Positions 37,519 to 45,689 of a DNA stretch of 64,000 nucleotides are shown here, in pieces. A program made the position numbers and the translations under genes. This DNA is from Sphingomicrobium sediminis (GTDB lineage Bacteria; Pseudomonadota; Alphaproteobacteria; Sphingomonadales; Sphingomonadaceae), in assembly GCF_023805295.1 (NCBI RefSeq), contig NZ_JAMSHT010000001.1:434001-498000 (forward strand), read 5' to 3'. How positions within the stretch are numbered: position 1 is the first letter of the stretch; each line of letters begins with the position of its first letter. The notes beneath the pieces are model-generated. The model did no database searches. It was not told the DNA's origin and saw only the letters and a list, made by a program, of their open reading frames with translations.

Positions 37519-37611
37519 AGAGGTTAAATCTGATCAGGTCGCGCTGATTTTTCAGCGTTCACCGGCATGGTGCTCCAAATGGGAAAGCTAGACCTGATCT
37601 CTTTAACCTCT
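37519..37611. repeat. Imperfect inverted repeat enclosing two hairpins (candidate structured RNA or small element)
   Basis: Arms 37519-37540 and 37591-37611 pair over 19 bases (AGAGGTTAAA and GATCAGGTC with their complements) around a 3x2 internal loop. Inside lie CGCTGA-TTTT-TCAGCG (37542-37557) and CACC-GGCAT-GGTG (37560-37572). Together they form a branched fold on either strand. No reading frame explains it. Whether it is an RNA, a terminator-like element or a miniature mobile repeat cannot be told from one copy. Confidence 0.5.
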
Positions 37612-37626
37612 CCAAAATAGTGTCAC

Positions 37627-37866
37627 TCAAGCTGGCGATTCTCGCCCCTCTTTTCGGCTACCTAGGCCAATTTCCTTAGCTGATCTGTGAGCCTCTCTTA
37701 CGAAGTCTACGAGGTCCTCTTGCATTCTTCGCAGATCGTCGTCCCGTTCATCTCTTGGCTTGGGAAGTGCTCCCATCCCTTTCAGCATCTGAAACAGCTT
37801 CAGCTGCTCTGAGATCTTCAGCTCTGGAATTCTTGATAGTCCGAGCCTAGCAGGGGGCGTGTGCAA
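37627..37866 (-). CDS. Hypothetical protein, short charged helix-rich
   Basis: A 79-codon frame with a charged, helix-forming C-terminal part (DERDDDLRRMQEDLVDFVRE) and no recognised domain. Composition looks protein-like, but the only start giving full length is a TTG without an evident ribosome site; an internal ATG at MLKGMG would shorten it to ~50 residues. Treat as tentative. Confidence 0.35.
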   Translation of the reverse strand: MHTPPARLGLSRIPELKISEQLKLFQMLKGMGALPKPRDERDDDLRRMQEDLVDFVREAHRSAKEIGLGSRKEGRESPA

Positions 37867-37904
37867 TCAGAAGATGTAATAGCGCCGACTGCGCATTGCT
37901 CGGC

Positions 37905-38125
37905 GCTTCACAAATGTGAGCGAACCCGCGCTCTCAAAATGAAAGCGAGCGAGACCGGTTGTTAAGGGGTCTCGGGGCAGAGCGCCCCCTTCCTTATACC
38001 GCCTGCTTTTCACAGCCCGCGAAAAGTAGAGAAGCCCCTCCTGCGCCGCATCGGGGGCTTCATTCTTCATGAGTTGGATTATGTTCGGCCAAACCCAGGC
38101 GCGATAACGCGGTCTGTCGATGCAC
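37905..38125. repeat. Dispersed ~220-bp repeat, copy 1
   Basis: Shares long stretches with 55560-55790: gctctcaaaatgaaagcga, then aagtagagaagcccct, ctgcgccgca, cgggggcttcattctt, a variable ATGTTCGGC stretch and gcgataacg. Both copies can be read leftward as a ~90-codon frame containing KNEAP.AAQ.GLLY and FHFES, so either a decayed gene family or a non-coding repeat is possible. The GAAGCCCC...GGGGCTTC core forms a hairpin. Confidence 0.6.
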
Positions 38126-38260
38126 TCTTCTTCCCACCTCAAGAATAAAGCGCTTTATGGCACTGGACCCGATACGTCCGCTATCGGGTCGTGAGCCGAC
38201 CAGCCGCTTTTGGCCAACGATTGAACAAAGCGACCAGTCAGCTTTCAGGATGAAGCCTAA

Positions 38261-38300
38261 GTCCGTTCAATGGCGGCTACGACGGTGGAAAGCGGACGTT
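38261..38300. repeat. GTCCG...GCGGAC intergenic repeat
   Basis: One member of a degenerate repeat family in this accessory region, with GTCCGTTCAATGG at the left and GGTGGAAAGCGGACGTTC at the right. Related copies are noted at 40131, 40267, 46538, 48215, 53330, 54045, 55486 and 58951. Confidence 0.55.
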
Positions 38301-38363
38301 CACATTTATCGCTTCTATCCTCAGCCTTAGCTTTTATCGCCCTATAGCTCGCCCGTGTTGATA

Positions 38364-39386
38364 CTATTCCTGCCGCTGGCGAAATCGGGCGAGAAATGGT
38401 TCGACGACCTCCCCATAGTAGGCCCAGATGTCCGAGGGGAATTCATCGCCGAAGGGATACGGCACCACCGTCATGTCGCTGAATGTTGCCTCCAGCCGTT
38501 CGCGTGTGGATGCCGCAAGAGCGTTGTGAGGATGAGAGCCGAAGTAAGTTCTCAATCGGTCTACCCGATCTGCGTCTCCGAAGACGCTACAAGGGTAATT
38601 TGATGTAACTTCAGAACAGTCGGCGTCTTCATCCTCGAACGCAAAAAGGTTGGCCCACATCCAAGCCCCTTCAAAGCTGGGAGGCGAAGACAGATAAAGT
38701 AGCGGCACGTCAATCTGCGCGCCTTCCTCCGATAGAAAATGCGGGATGGCCCCGGAAAACCGAGATAACGTCAATTCATCAATTCTCTCATCCGTTGCAC
38801 CCATATCTCTGGCGCCGCGCCACCAACCAGATGCGAATGCGAACGCGTCTTCATTGTCAAAGTCGAAAGGCAACCAAGGTGTAGGTTCGAATAATGCCAT
38901 CGCAATCATACGTTCAGGGTGGTGCTCGGCTATCCAATAAATGTCATTCTGAGCCGGATTGCGTCCTATGAAGACAGCCCTTTCGACACCTTCTTTTGAC
39001 AACATGGCCAAAACATCTTCGGCATAGGTCGCGACGTCATACCCCACACCAGGATCTTCCGTGGCACCATACCCTCGACGGATCGGGACGAAAACACGAT
39101 GCTGTTTGGCCAAGGTCGCTACGAAATTGCGATGACGCGATCCGCGCTCGATCCACTGTTCCTGGATATCACCTTCCCACTTCGGTGCAGGATCGAAATA
39201 GTCGTGCATGTCTTGCATGATGACGACTGCAACGCCTTCGTCGCCAGCTCGATACACTTGCATCTTGATCACGCCAGTTTCGACCGTGGTGTCCCGCACG
39301 CTGTCAGGCCACCATTGCGGCCGAGCAATAGCTTCTGGCCCGGATGTGATCGTCATGGCGGCAGCAATGAGGCCGATCGATGACAT
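38364..39386 (-). CDS. Exported alpha/beta-hydrolase-fold protein lacking the catalytic serine
   Basis: A 340-residue protein with a short signal peptide and an alpha/beta-hydrolase fold: PIRRGYGATEDPGVGYDVATYAEDVLAML is the region before the nucleophile elbow. The elbow itself reads VFIGRNPAQND instead of G-x-S-x-G, so asparagine sits at the nucleophile position. The C-terminal segment where the catalytic histidine should lie (VVPYPFGDEFPSD) also lacks it. It is therefore probably a non-catalytic binding or scaffold homologue, or a decaying gene. The ATG follows GGGAG on the minus strand. Confidence 0.75.
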   Translation of the reverse strand: MSSIGLIAAAMTITSGPEAIARPQWWPDSVRDTTVETGVIKMQVYRAGDEGVAVVIMQDMHDYFDPAPKWEGDIQEQWIERGSRHRNFVATLAKQHRVFVPIRRGYGATEDPGVGYDVATYAEDVLAMLSKEGVERAVFIGRNPAQNDIYWIAEHHPERMIAMALFEPTPWLPFDFDNEDAFAFASGWWRGARDMGATDERIDELTLSRFSGAIPHFLSEEGAQIDVPLLYLSSPPSFEGAWMWANLFAFEDEDADCSEVTSNYPCSVFGDADRVDRLRTYFGSHPHNALAASTRERLEATFSDMTVVPYPFGDEFPSDIWAYYGEVVEPFLARFRQRQE

Positions 39387-39489
39387 GGTTTTCTGTCTCC
39401 CGCCCAGGTAACCAAACTTTATGGTGAATCGGTACACTTCCGCAATGGATGCGTTGGCTGCTGGTCCGCATTAGGAGATCGGAGCCCGC

Positions 39490-40074
39490 TTAATCTCTGT
39501 TGGTGATTTCAGAGACTTGCTTTTGAACCTCCGCTTCTAAGATAGCCTCAAAATCCCCTAACCACGACGCATGATGGTGCCAGATTCGCCAACCATCTGC
39601 CTCGCGGCGAAAGACAAAACTTCGGCGGTTGTCGAGATTGGGACCAAGAACAAAGCTGACAATAGCCACATCTCCGCGATGGTCCACACGGAGTGAAACC
39701 GGATCGATTTCTAAAACATCGTCTTCGGAAGCTTGTCGACCACCAAAAAACTTATCGAAAGTTGCTAGGATCTCGTCGCGACCATTTAAGCGACCTGGTC
39801 CGGCATCACCGATCAATAGCGGCAGGAATGCCGTGGCGTCTTCGGCCCACATCTCATTGAAGCACTCTTGATCAAGTCTGGTGAAGGCATAAAGAAAACG
39901 CTCAGCTGCGACCCTTGGGCCCAACTCAGGATCCGGCGGGCACGGGAGTTCAGCTAGGTTTATTGCGGGACTAGGTTGCTCGTCGGCTACTGCGACACCG
40001 CCAAGTGTCGAACAACACCAACCCGTGCAGATCAGTGAAGAAAGCAAGAGCCGTTTCAATATTCCCACTCCCAC
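39490..40074 (-). CDS. Exported NTF2-like (SnoaL/SgcJ type) protein
   Basis: A 194-residue protein with an N-terminal signal peptide (ending near GVAVA) and an NTF2-like cone fold of the SgcJ/EcaC type: ERFLYAFTRLDQECFNEMWAEDATAFLP, GRDEILATFDKFF, DVAIVSFVLG and FVFRREADGWRIWHHHAS. Function in this superfamily is diverse (small-molecule binding, isomerases), so none is assigned. It stands 103 bp upstream of the pseudo-hydrolase on the same strand and may be cotranscribed. Confidence 0.78.
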   Translation of the reverse strand: MGVGILKRLLLSSLICTGWCCSTLGGVAVADEQPSPAINLAELPCPPDPELGPRVAAERFLYAFTRLDQECFNEMWAEDATAFLPLLIGDAGPGRLNGRDEILATFDKFFGGRQASEDDVLEIDPVSLRVDHRGDVAIVSFVLGPNLDNRRSFVFRREADGWRIWHHHASWLGDFEAILEAEVQKQVSEITNRD

Positions 40075-40582
40075 GTATCGGCATGGGTAATGGCATATTT
40101 AAGGAAATAGACGCAAACTCCAGCACGACGTCCGCAATGGGGTCGTCGTCCGGCCGATTTGCTTCCAGTCACCGAAAGGAAGGAAAGGGAGGCCGAGGGG
40201 GGTATCTCGACCTCCCTCCCATCGCGTCGCGTCGAAGCTTCAGTATATCCTCGAAACGTTAATGAATGACCGCAATGGGGTCGGTAGCGGTCAGTCGGCT
40301 TTGAGGCATGACGCAGACCAACGAGGCCGCTTGAAAAGCCAGCCGGTTCGTAACCTGCTCATTCCAAATTCTTCGTCCGTCCCGCTCGCTTGCCGATAAT
40401 CGCGCCACCCTTGCCGCGACGATGTGGTGGCAGCTCCAAAGCCTCACCCAATTCGCCATCGACGCTCTTGAGCATATAGCGGGTAAGACTGTCACGTTTT
40501 CGGACAAACTTCTTTCGCCCCATATCAAGTGGTGGCCGAATGCAGGGTCGAACGCTAACCTCAAATTGAAAGGGGATTTATC
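40075..40582. other. 508-bp gene-free stretch with repeats
   Basis: No supported gene. It holds two copies of the CCGCAATGGGGTC repeat (from ~40131 and ~40267; the latter matches 53336-53360 over 25 identical bases) and the left member (40364-40487) of a direct repeat whose partner lies at 41824-41949. The ribosome site AGGGGA of the next gene is at 40571. Confidence 0.55.
40364..40487 (-). pseudogene. 3'-terminal gene fragment, left member of direct repeat
   Basis: Read leftward, this encodes a C-terminal tail (LTRYMLKSVDGELGEALELP, then HRRGKGGAIIGKRAGRTKNLE and stop) without a start or upstream body. The segment at 41824-41949 encodes the same tail with about 85% nucleotide identity by eye. 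The parental gene is not recognised. The two copies bracket the CFI-box gene pair. Confidence 0.55.
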
Positions 40583-41536
40583 TTGAAAAAAACTCAACGC
40601 TCTTTGCTCAAGCGGGCAGCCTCATTGCTCACGTTAGTTGGTGTGTTGCCGGCTTCGAATGTCACTGCTCAAGAACTTCCGGATTGCCGCATCATGGAAG
40701 AGTGGGGTGACGAGTACGGAGCGGTCATTCTTGCCGAGAACGAAAGCGGAGGTGTCGATTCCTTCGTCGAAGTTTATCAAAGGCCTTTGGCGGTCAGCAC
40801 CAGCAGCTCCTACTCCTCCCTGAGCGGTCGAAATCCGTATGGAATTTTGACGATGTATTGGAAGCGGAGTGGCAATAGCTGGTACGCAGACCATGCCGAA
40901 ATGTTTGGCCCTGATGTCGGCTATTCAATGGATCCAATCGATGCCACCGTCACAATCGAAGTTGGTGGTAGGACTGTTTCACGTCAGCAAATCGAAATGG
41001 ACGGGATCGGAAATGATCTAAAGTTCGACACGCAGTCGCTCGCCTCAGCCAGCGAGAATCCCTTCTTTGTTACGATTAGCTGGTCAGAGTTCGGCCAGCA
41101 ACATAGCGTAAAGTACCGCTATTCGCCGATCCAGCGCGAGTATTCTTTCGCGGTGGAGCAGTATGATGGACTACTCCGTGCGTTTCGCGCGGGCCGATGC
41201 AAAGTAGAAGCTAGTGGTTGTTTTCTTACGTCTGCGGCCTGCGATGGCATTGGTTTGGCTGACGATTGCTGGGAGTTGCAAACATTGCGCGCGTTCCGCG
41301 ACGATTGGCTTGTTCATCAACAAGGCGGCTTGGAGGATGTAGCTCTCTATTATGCCGTGGCACCCGCAATTGCAGCGCGATTGGCGGAACAGCCCCGTGC
41401 CCTCGTCAAACTTTATTGGAGCCGCATTGTACCGAGTGCCATTGCTGCGAAGCTGGGCCTCAACCGTGTCGCTCGCAGGCTATATACGGGCATGATAAGC
41501 GACCTCCTGGAGCAGACCGGAGTGGCAAGCTCGTGA
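40583..41536 (+). CDS. Exported CFI-box-CTERM-like protein
   Basis: A 317-residue protein with a signal peptide (cut near NVTA|QE). Residues ~25-210 are an unassigned beta-rich domain. From ~213 comes GCFLTSAACDGIGLADDCWE followed by LQTLRAFRDDWL, which resembles the CFI-box C-terminal domain (Cys-rich box plus LRxFRD helix) found at the ends of diverse bacterial surface proteins. The start is TTG with a strong AGGGGA site 6 bp upstream. It is coupled to the next gene by a GTGA overlap, and the pair lies between two ~125-bp direct repeats. Confidence 0.7.
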   Translation: MKKTQRSLLKRAASLLTLVGVLPASNVTAQELPDCRIMEEWGDEYGAVILAENESGGVDSFVEVYQRPLAVSTSSSYSSLSGRNPYGILTMYWKRSGNSWYADHAEMFGPDVGYSMDPIDATVTIEVGGRTVSRQQIEMDGIGNDLKFDTQSLASASENPFFVTISWSEFGQQHSVKYRYSPIQREYSFAVEQYDGLLRAFRAGRCKVEASGCFLTSAACDGIGLADDCWELQTLRAFRDDWLVHQQGGLEDVALYYAVAPAIAARLAEQPRALVKLYWSRIVPSAIAAKLGLNRVARRLYTGMISDLLEQTGVASS

Positions 41537-41817
41537 AAAGCCTGTGGTTTCAGATTCTGGTTTTGATAGCCTGCTTCGCATTCGGTGTTTGGATTGCGAT
41601 GACTTCCTATGCCGGACTTGAGGGTTCATCGGCGCTATGGCGCATCGTTGGTCCTCTCTTCGCTGGGTTCATTGCAACTGGTCTCGCCGCGAAGCTCCTT
41701 CAGTTCGCGGGAATATATAAACCGGAATGGATGGATACAGCGCTTGATGATTTCGATGAGCAAACGCGTCGGATGGAGGAACAAGCGCGTCAGCAAGACA
41801 AAGAAGAAACGGGATGA
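41533..41817 (+). CDS. Small two-helix membrane protein coupled to CFI-box protein
   Basis: A 94-residue protein with two hydrophobic helices (about 4-24 and 38-60) and a charged, Glu/Gln-rich cytoplasmic tail. No family is recognised. The GTG start overlaps the upstream stop (GTGA), showing co-translation, so it may anchor or help export the CFI-box protein. A longer in-frame extension upstream overlaps the other gene fully and is rejected. Confidence 0.65.
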   Translation: MKSLWFQILVLIACFAFGVWIAMTSYAGLEGSSALWRIVGPLFAGFIATGLAAKLLQFAGIYKPEWMDTALDDFDEQTRRMEEQARQQDKEETG

Positions 41818-41820
41818 CTC

Positions 41821-42036
41821 TTAGTCCAAACTCTGCGTCCGCCCCGCACGCTTGCCGATAATCAGGCAACCCTTGCCGCGACGATGTGATGGTAGTTCTA
41901 GCGCCTCACCCAATTTGTCATCGACGCTTTTGTGCATATAGCGGGTCAGCGCGGTCGCATTGGCCAGATACCACAGCCCAGGCTTGCATTTCACGCTCCA
42001 GAAAACTGTGTCACAGGCGGTAGGGCATGATGTCCG
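41821..42036 (-). pseudogene. 3'-terminal gene fragment, right member of direct repeat
   Basis: A leftward frame of ~71 codons without a start, containing TVFWSVKCKPGLWYLANATA, then LTRYMHKSVDDKLGEALELP and a basic tail to a stop at 41821. Its last ~42 codons duplicate the fragment at 40364-40487. A stop codon interrupts the frame upstream. Gene family not recognised; duplication followed by decay, or recombination that inserted the CFI-box pair, are the likely origins. Confidence 0.55.
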
Positions 42037-42154
42037 CTCTTGGCTTCAGAATGCTGTTCAGGTCCTAGCCGTAAAAGATGTGGGGGCCTGACATTGGGTC
42101 TCAACAATCGAGCTCCAACTGTTGGAAGGGACGGAGCAGTGAGACAATGTCCTC

Positions 42155-43495
42155 CTAATGATTGCCGAAGGCGAGTAGGCCGCTACCGCTATTGAAGGCC
42201 ATACTATTGAAATTTTGCGCTTGCCTTTTTGCCTTTCGAGCACAGCTTTGGATGCCTAAAGCCTCGCAGCTTTCAGCCAAAGCGAGATATTGTTCGGTCG
42301 ACCGCCAGCCGCTTTCCTCTACTTCGCGCAGTGTGTCGATCGCATCTGCGTAACGCCCCGCCAGATTATAGGCGCGGGCCATTCCCACTTTGGCATCGCC
42401 ATAGGGTCGTGCTTGATGATTGATCCGCGCAAATTTTAGTGCTTGTTCGACGTCACCATTCCCGATGGCTGCATCCAACATGTGGTCGGCATAGGCTTCG
42501 GGAGAGAGGTTCGCACGCGCTTCAAGGATCTCATGCGCCTTCCCATTGAGGCGAGCCGCCATCTCGGCTTGACCGTTGGCTTCGAGCATTGCGGCGTAGG
42601 CCTGCATCACCGAGGGCTCGTTATTGGCCGCAAGAATCTTCCCGTATCGACGAGTTGCGTTTTCAAGATCACCTTCTGCCGCATCCAACTGTGCGATATG
42701 CGCTAGAGCGAGCCAGTAACCTGGAAAGACCTGCTCGGCTTTCTCGAACAGGGCTCGGGCATTTTCCCAGTCGCCACGTTTCAATTCCATGCCGCCCGCT
42801 GAAAGAAGGAGAACGGCGCCAAGGCGTGGGCTCATATCGGGAAATTGAGCAACGCTTTGTGCCAATATCCGAAGGCCGCCATCGAAATTGCCCAGACGCT
42901 GCTCAAGATTCGCGCTTCGCAGAGCAATCGACGGTCCGGGGGCCAACTCGTGAGCACGATCATACTGGCTTCGCGCTTCGGCATATTCCCCCCGATATAA
43001 AGCGAGATCGCCTTGGAGTCCCGCAGCTTCTGCCCGATCCAGCCGCCGTGGCCTTACCGCGACGCTGTTTGCCGCATCGAGATGCGTCTGTGCTTCTGGA
43101 TTGCGATGGGCTGAAAAGGCAACCATGGCTGATGTCAGAAGTGGCCCGCTTCCTTGTGGGGCTTTGGCTCTTGCATCGGCGAGAATCTTGTCGGCAGCTC
43201 GAATGTCATCGAAGCTGCCCGTCAATTGGGCTCGGCGATGGAGCGCCATCGCCTCAAACTCTTGGGCCAACCATGATTCTGGCAATCCATCGGATCGTTT
43301 CGAAGCATCCTCAACCGACTGCTCAACCATGCTTGTCGCAGATGCATAATCTTCATCAGACGCATTGAACTCGTGCGCCAATAATGTCGTTGTTGCGTCT
43401 GGTTCGCGATTGGCAAAATGCAGGATGGCAGCCAGGATAATCATGACCGCAACCAGCCTGTATATCCACATCGCGCTATTCGAAATTTCAGTCAT
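42155..43495 (-). CDS. Membrane-anchored TPR protein of the DUF4331 cassette
   Basis: A 446-residue protein with one N-terminal transmembrane helix (IYRLVAVMIILAAILHFA) and tetratricopeptide-type helical repeats from ~60 to the end (for example GDLALYRGEYAEARSQYDRA and GDWENARALFEKAEQVFPGY). It follows the lipoprotein and DUF4331 genes on the same strand, and equivalent TPR genes accompany DUF4331 genes elsewhere. It probably acts as a periplasm-facing scaffold. A 13-bp perfect hairpin separates it from the preceding gene. Confidence 0.8.
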   Translation of the reverse strand: MTEISNSAMWIYRLVAVMIILAAILHFANREPDATTTLLAHEFNASDEDYASATSMVEQSVEDASKRSDGLPESWLAQEFEAMALHRRAQLTGSFDDIRAADKILADARAKAPQGSGPLLTSAMVAFSAHRNPEAQTHLDAANSVAVRPRRLDRAEAAGLQGDLALYRGEYAEARSQYDRAHELAPGPSIALRSANLEQRLGNFDGGLRILAQSVAQFPDMSPRLGAVLLLSAGGMELKRGDWENARALFEKAEQVFPGYWLALAHIAQLDAAEGDLENATRRYGKILAANNEPSVMQAYAAMLEANGQAEMAARLNGKAHEILEARANLSPEAYADHMLDAAIGNGDVEQALKFARINHQARPYGDAKVGMARAYNLAGRYADAIDTLREVEESGWRSTEQYLALAESCEALGIQSCARKAKRQAQNFNSMAFNSGSGLLAFGNH

Positions 43496-43519
43496 GATTT
43501 TCTCCGGAGAAAGTCAGGT

Positions 43520-43554
43520 GACCTGCTCGCGCAAGAGGGAAGCGCGAGCAGGTC
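43520..43554 (-). terminator. Perfect 13-bp intra-operon hairpin
   Basis: Arms 43520-43532 and 43542-43554 (GACCTGCTCGCGC and complement) close a 9-base loop in the 65-bp gap between the lipoprotein stop and the TPR gene start. No U-run follows on the minus strand, so partial terminator, processing site or 3'-end stabiliser are all possible; it should make TPR expression lower than that of the two upstream genes. Confidence 0.6.
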
Positions 43555-43560
43555 TGGTCG

Positions 43561-44262
43561 TCAGGAGCTTGTGGCGCAGGGGGTAAGGCCAGCTCCGACG
43601 AGGTCGTCTGCCAGCGCTTCCGTCAAGCCGGTGAGCACCATCGTGATGTCATCGACGAACACACCGTCAGCATCGTCCTCCGGCGCAGCATCGTTGTAGG
43701 GCACCTTGCTTTCTGTCGGGATCAGCGCAGTTGAGACGGCAGGCATTCCCATGCGATCGACCCTCGCATAAGCCGAGTCATCGCTCATCTCGAAGGTGAA
43801 CGTGGTACCGCTCGTGTCGGAGGCTGGCGGTGTCCCTTGCGCAGCCGCAAGATACGGAAAGTCCGAACGAAACGCTACGTCGTTTTCCGGCGGATTGAGC
43901 GGCAGTCCCGCAAGGGTGGCGGGCCCATTCGTCGCAAGGTCGAGGAAGATGACCGCCAACGTCACGTCGATGACCGGATCGGCAAGTGCGCGACCGTTGG
44001 GGAACCCAGAAGGACTGCGATAGTCTACCGTCAGCGTGTCGGGGACGACCGCTTCCGCAACCGTGACCCCGGTCCCGGGGATTTCCTGCGTAAGGCATGG
44101 CGTCACATCAAAGCTTGCCATATCGCCGCCCATGTCCCCTCCCATGTCACCGTCGTCGGCGATCGGAGGGTCCATGGCCATTTGGTTGTTGTTTTCACAA
44201 CCGGCCACGGCGACTGCCAATAGCGCGGGTGTAAGGCCAAGTATGATCTTGCGTGCGGTCAT
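43561..44262 (-). CDS. DUF4331-associated lipoprotein
   Basis: A 233-residue predicted lipoprotein (lipobox VAGC) with a Gly/Met/Asp-rich spacer (DGDMGGDMGGDM) after the lipid anchor. The rest is a beta-rich domain with DPVIDVTLAVIFLDL and is not a clear member of a named family, though it resembles the partner proteins that follow DUF4331 genes. Start and upstream stop share one base (TAATG), so it is translated with the DUF4331 protein. Confidence 0.7.
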   Translation of the reverse strand: MTARKIILGLTPALLAVAVAGCENNNQMAMDPPIADDGDMGGDMGGDMASFDVTPCLTQEIPGTGVTVAEAVVPDTLTVDYRSPSGFPNGRALADPVIDVTLAVIFLDLATNGPATLAGLPLNPPENDVAFRSDFPYLAAAQGTPPASDTSGTTFTFEMSDDSAYARVDRMGMPAVSTALIPTESKVPYNDAAPEDDADGVFVDDITMVLTGLTEALADDLVGAGLTPCATSS

Positions 44263-44933
44263 TAGCTGGTTCCTCCGAGGCGTAGGGTTTCGGTCCAGAC
44301 ATCAATGCTATTGGAGCCACCCGAAATATCAGCGTTGGGAATTTCGATGACGACGGCGGTCAAATTCTGGCCCGCGAAAAAGTCGCGGCTACTGTCAAAA
44401 CTCAGCGTGCCGGTGTCCAAGGTTTCCTGGAAGCCTTGGAGATCGAAGAAGAAGGGGTCATCGAACAAGCCTGCGCGGACTTTTACCCCCTCCTGTTCGA
44501 GATCGGTTTCTACGGGTCCGATAATGTCGCCCGTCACGCCGGGAAGTCCGCTGACCCGCACGCCATACTGATCGCCCATTTGGGTTTCGTCTTCACCGAA
44601 TTGGATCAGAATACGAGTGTCGCTGGTCGTTCGCGGCTCACCAGTTGAAACATTCAGATAATAACGAACATTCGGATCGAACGTAGGCGCTGTATCGCTG
44701 GGCACCGGCCCCGCAAAAGTCACGATTAGCTTCGTCGTGTCTCCGTCGAAGAATGTGAAAACGTCGGCAATGTCGGCAGCACGGTCAGCCATGGCTGCGA
44801 CGTCCGGGCTGGTGCGTTGAGGCGGGTCGAGATGGTCCGCTGCGTTGGTCGGAAAGTCAACGATGTGAAATGAAAGAGCGGCCACGCCAACAAAGGCTAC
44901 CCCCCCTAATATTCGCTTCTTGTTGGTCCGCAT
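44262..44933 (-). CDS. Exported DUF4331 family protein
   Basis: A 223-residue exported protein beginning with a signal segment and the DUF4331 signature ADHLDPPQRTSPDVAA, then AADIADVFTFFDGD and TFAGP. DUF4331 proteins are periplasmic or surface proteins of unknown function, often controlled by ECF sigma factors. It is the first gene of a three-gene leftward unit divergent from an ECF sigma/anti-sigma pair. The ATG giving MRTNKK is chosen over a 15-codon upstream extension. Confidence 0.82.
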   Translation of the reverse strand: MRTNKKRILGGVAFVGVAALSFHIVDFPTNAADHLDPPQRTSPDVAAMADRAADIADVFTFFDGDTTKLIVTFAGPVPSDTAPTFDPNVRYYLNVSTGEPRTTSDTRILIQFGEDETQMGDQYGVRVSGLPGVTGDIIGPVETDLEQEGVKVRAGLFDDPFFFDLQGFQETLDTGTLSFDSSRDFFAGQNLTAVVIEIPNADISGGSNSIDVWTETLRLGGTS

Positions 44934-45125
44934 GAGGCGTCCTTTCTTGCGAAATAGTCTGTCCGCGTGTTGTTCCACTCGAACCGACGGGCAGTATTGC
45001 TCGTCAGAAGAAGCTACGCGGCGTTTCGCGGATCGGTTGTGAGAAATTCAGAATTGTTTCCGACCGGGTGGCCATCCGGTCGGATAATCAATAACCACGT
45101 ATCAGCAGTATGGGAGCGAGGACCC
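44934..45125. promoter_or_regulatory. Divergent regulatory region with 8-bp-arm palindrome
   Basis: The 192 bp between the DUF4331 and sigma genes should contain both promoters. CCGACCGG-N8-CCGGTCGG (45060-45083) is a perfect interrupted palindrome directly upstream of the sigma gene and could be an operator or an RNA hairpin. The sigma gene's ribosome site GGGAGCGAGGA precedes its GTG. Confidence 0.55.
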
Positions 45126-45689
45126 GTGGTGGATCAGGACGGTCTAGACAAGAAGCGGCAGCGCTTGGTCGACTTGATGCGCCAAGTGGCAAAAGGCGAT
45201 CAGACGGCGCTGAAAGAGGTGTTTGAGCTGACGAATTCAAAACTGTTTGGGATTTGCCTGCGTATCTCCAAGGATAGGGAGATTGCAGAAGACGTGCTTC
45301 AGGAAGTGTATATCAAAATTTGGCGTCGGGCTGGTCGCTTCGACCGGGATAAATCGAGTCCGATTACCTGGCTGTCCACGATCGCGCGCAATAGTGCGAT
45401 CGACGCAATGCGCCGCAAGGTTTTGCCTTCCGTTACAGACGACATCCTATCGGATTTTCCTGATCGAGCGCCGTTGAGCGATAAGTTGATTGAGGACGCT
45501 CAGATGCGGGCGCGCATCGAGGATTGCATCGATGAGTTGGACAGCCGTCACCAGGACTGCATTCAGCGCGCTTTCTTTGATGGACTCAGCTATTCTCAGG
45601 TTGCCAAGCAAGTCGATACGCCGCTCAACACGATCAAGGGTTGGATGCGTCGGGCATTTCTGTCGTTGAGGGAGTGTCTCGATGCCTAG
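45126..45689 (+). CDS. ECF-family RNA polymerase sigma factor
   Basis: A 187-residue extracytoplasmic-function sigma factor. Region 2 is seen as LFGICLRISKDREIAEDVLQEVYIKIW and WLSTIARNSAIDAMRR; region 4 as CIQRAFFDGLSYSQVAKQ followed by NTIKGWMRRA. It would direct RNA polymerase to the divergent DUF4331 operon and its own promoter. The GTG after GGGAGCGAGGA is chosen; 53 upstream codons are only open frame. Overlaps the anti-sigma gene by 8 bp. Confidence 0.93.
   Translation: MVDQDGLDKKRQRLVDLMRQVAKGDQTALKEVFELTNSKLFGICLRISKDREIAEDVLQEVYIKIWRRAGRFDRDKSSPITWLSTIARNSAIDAMRRKVLPSVTDDILSDFPDRAPLSDKLIEDAQMRARIEDCIDELDSRHQDCIQRAFFDGLSYSQVAKQVDTPLNTIKGWMRRAFLSLRECLDA

Noticed and set aside
37519..37611. 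Integron attC site at the branched inverted repeat
   Set aside because: GTTAAAT and CTTTAAC occur in the wrong order for RYYYAAC...GTTRRRY on either strand, and there is no integron integrase or cassette array.
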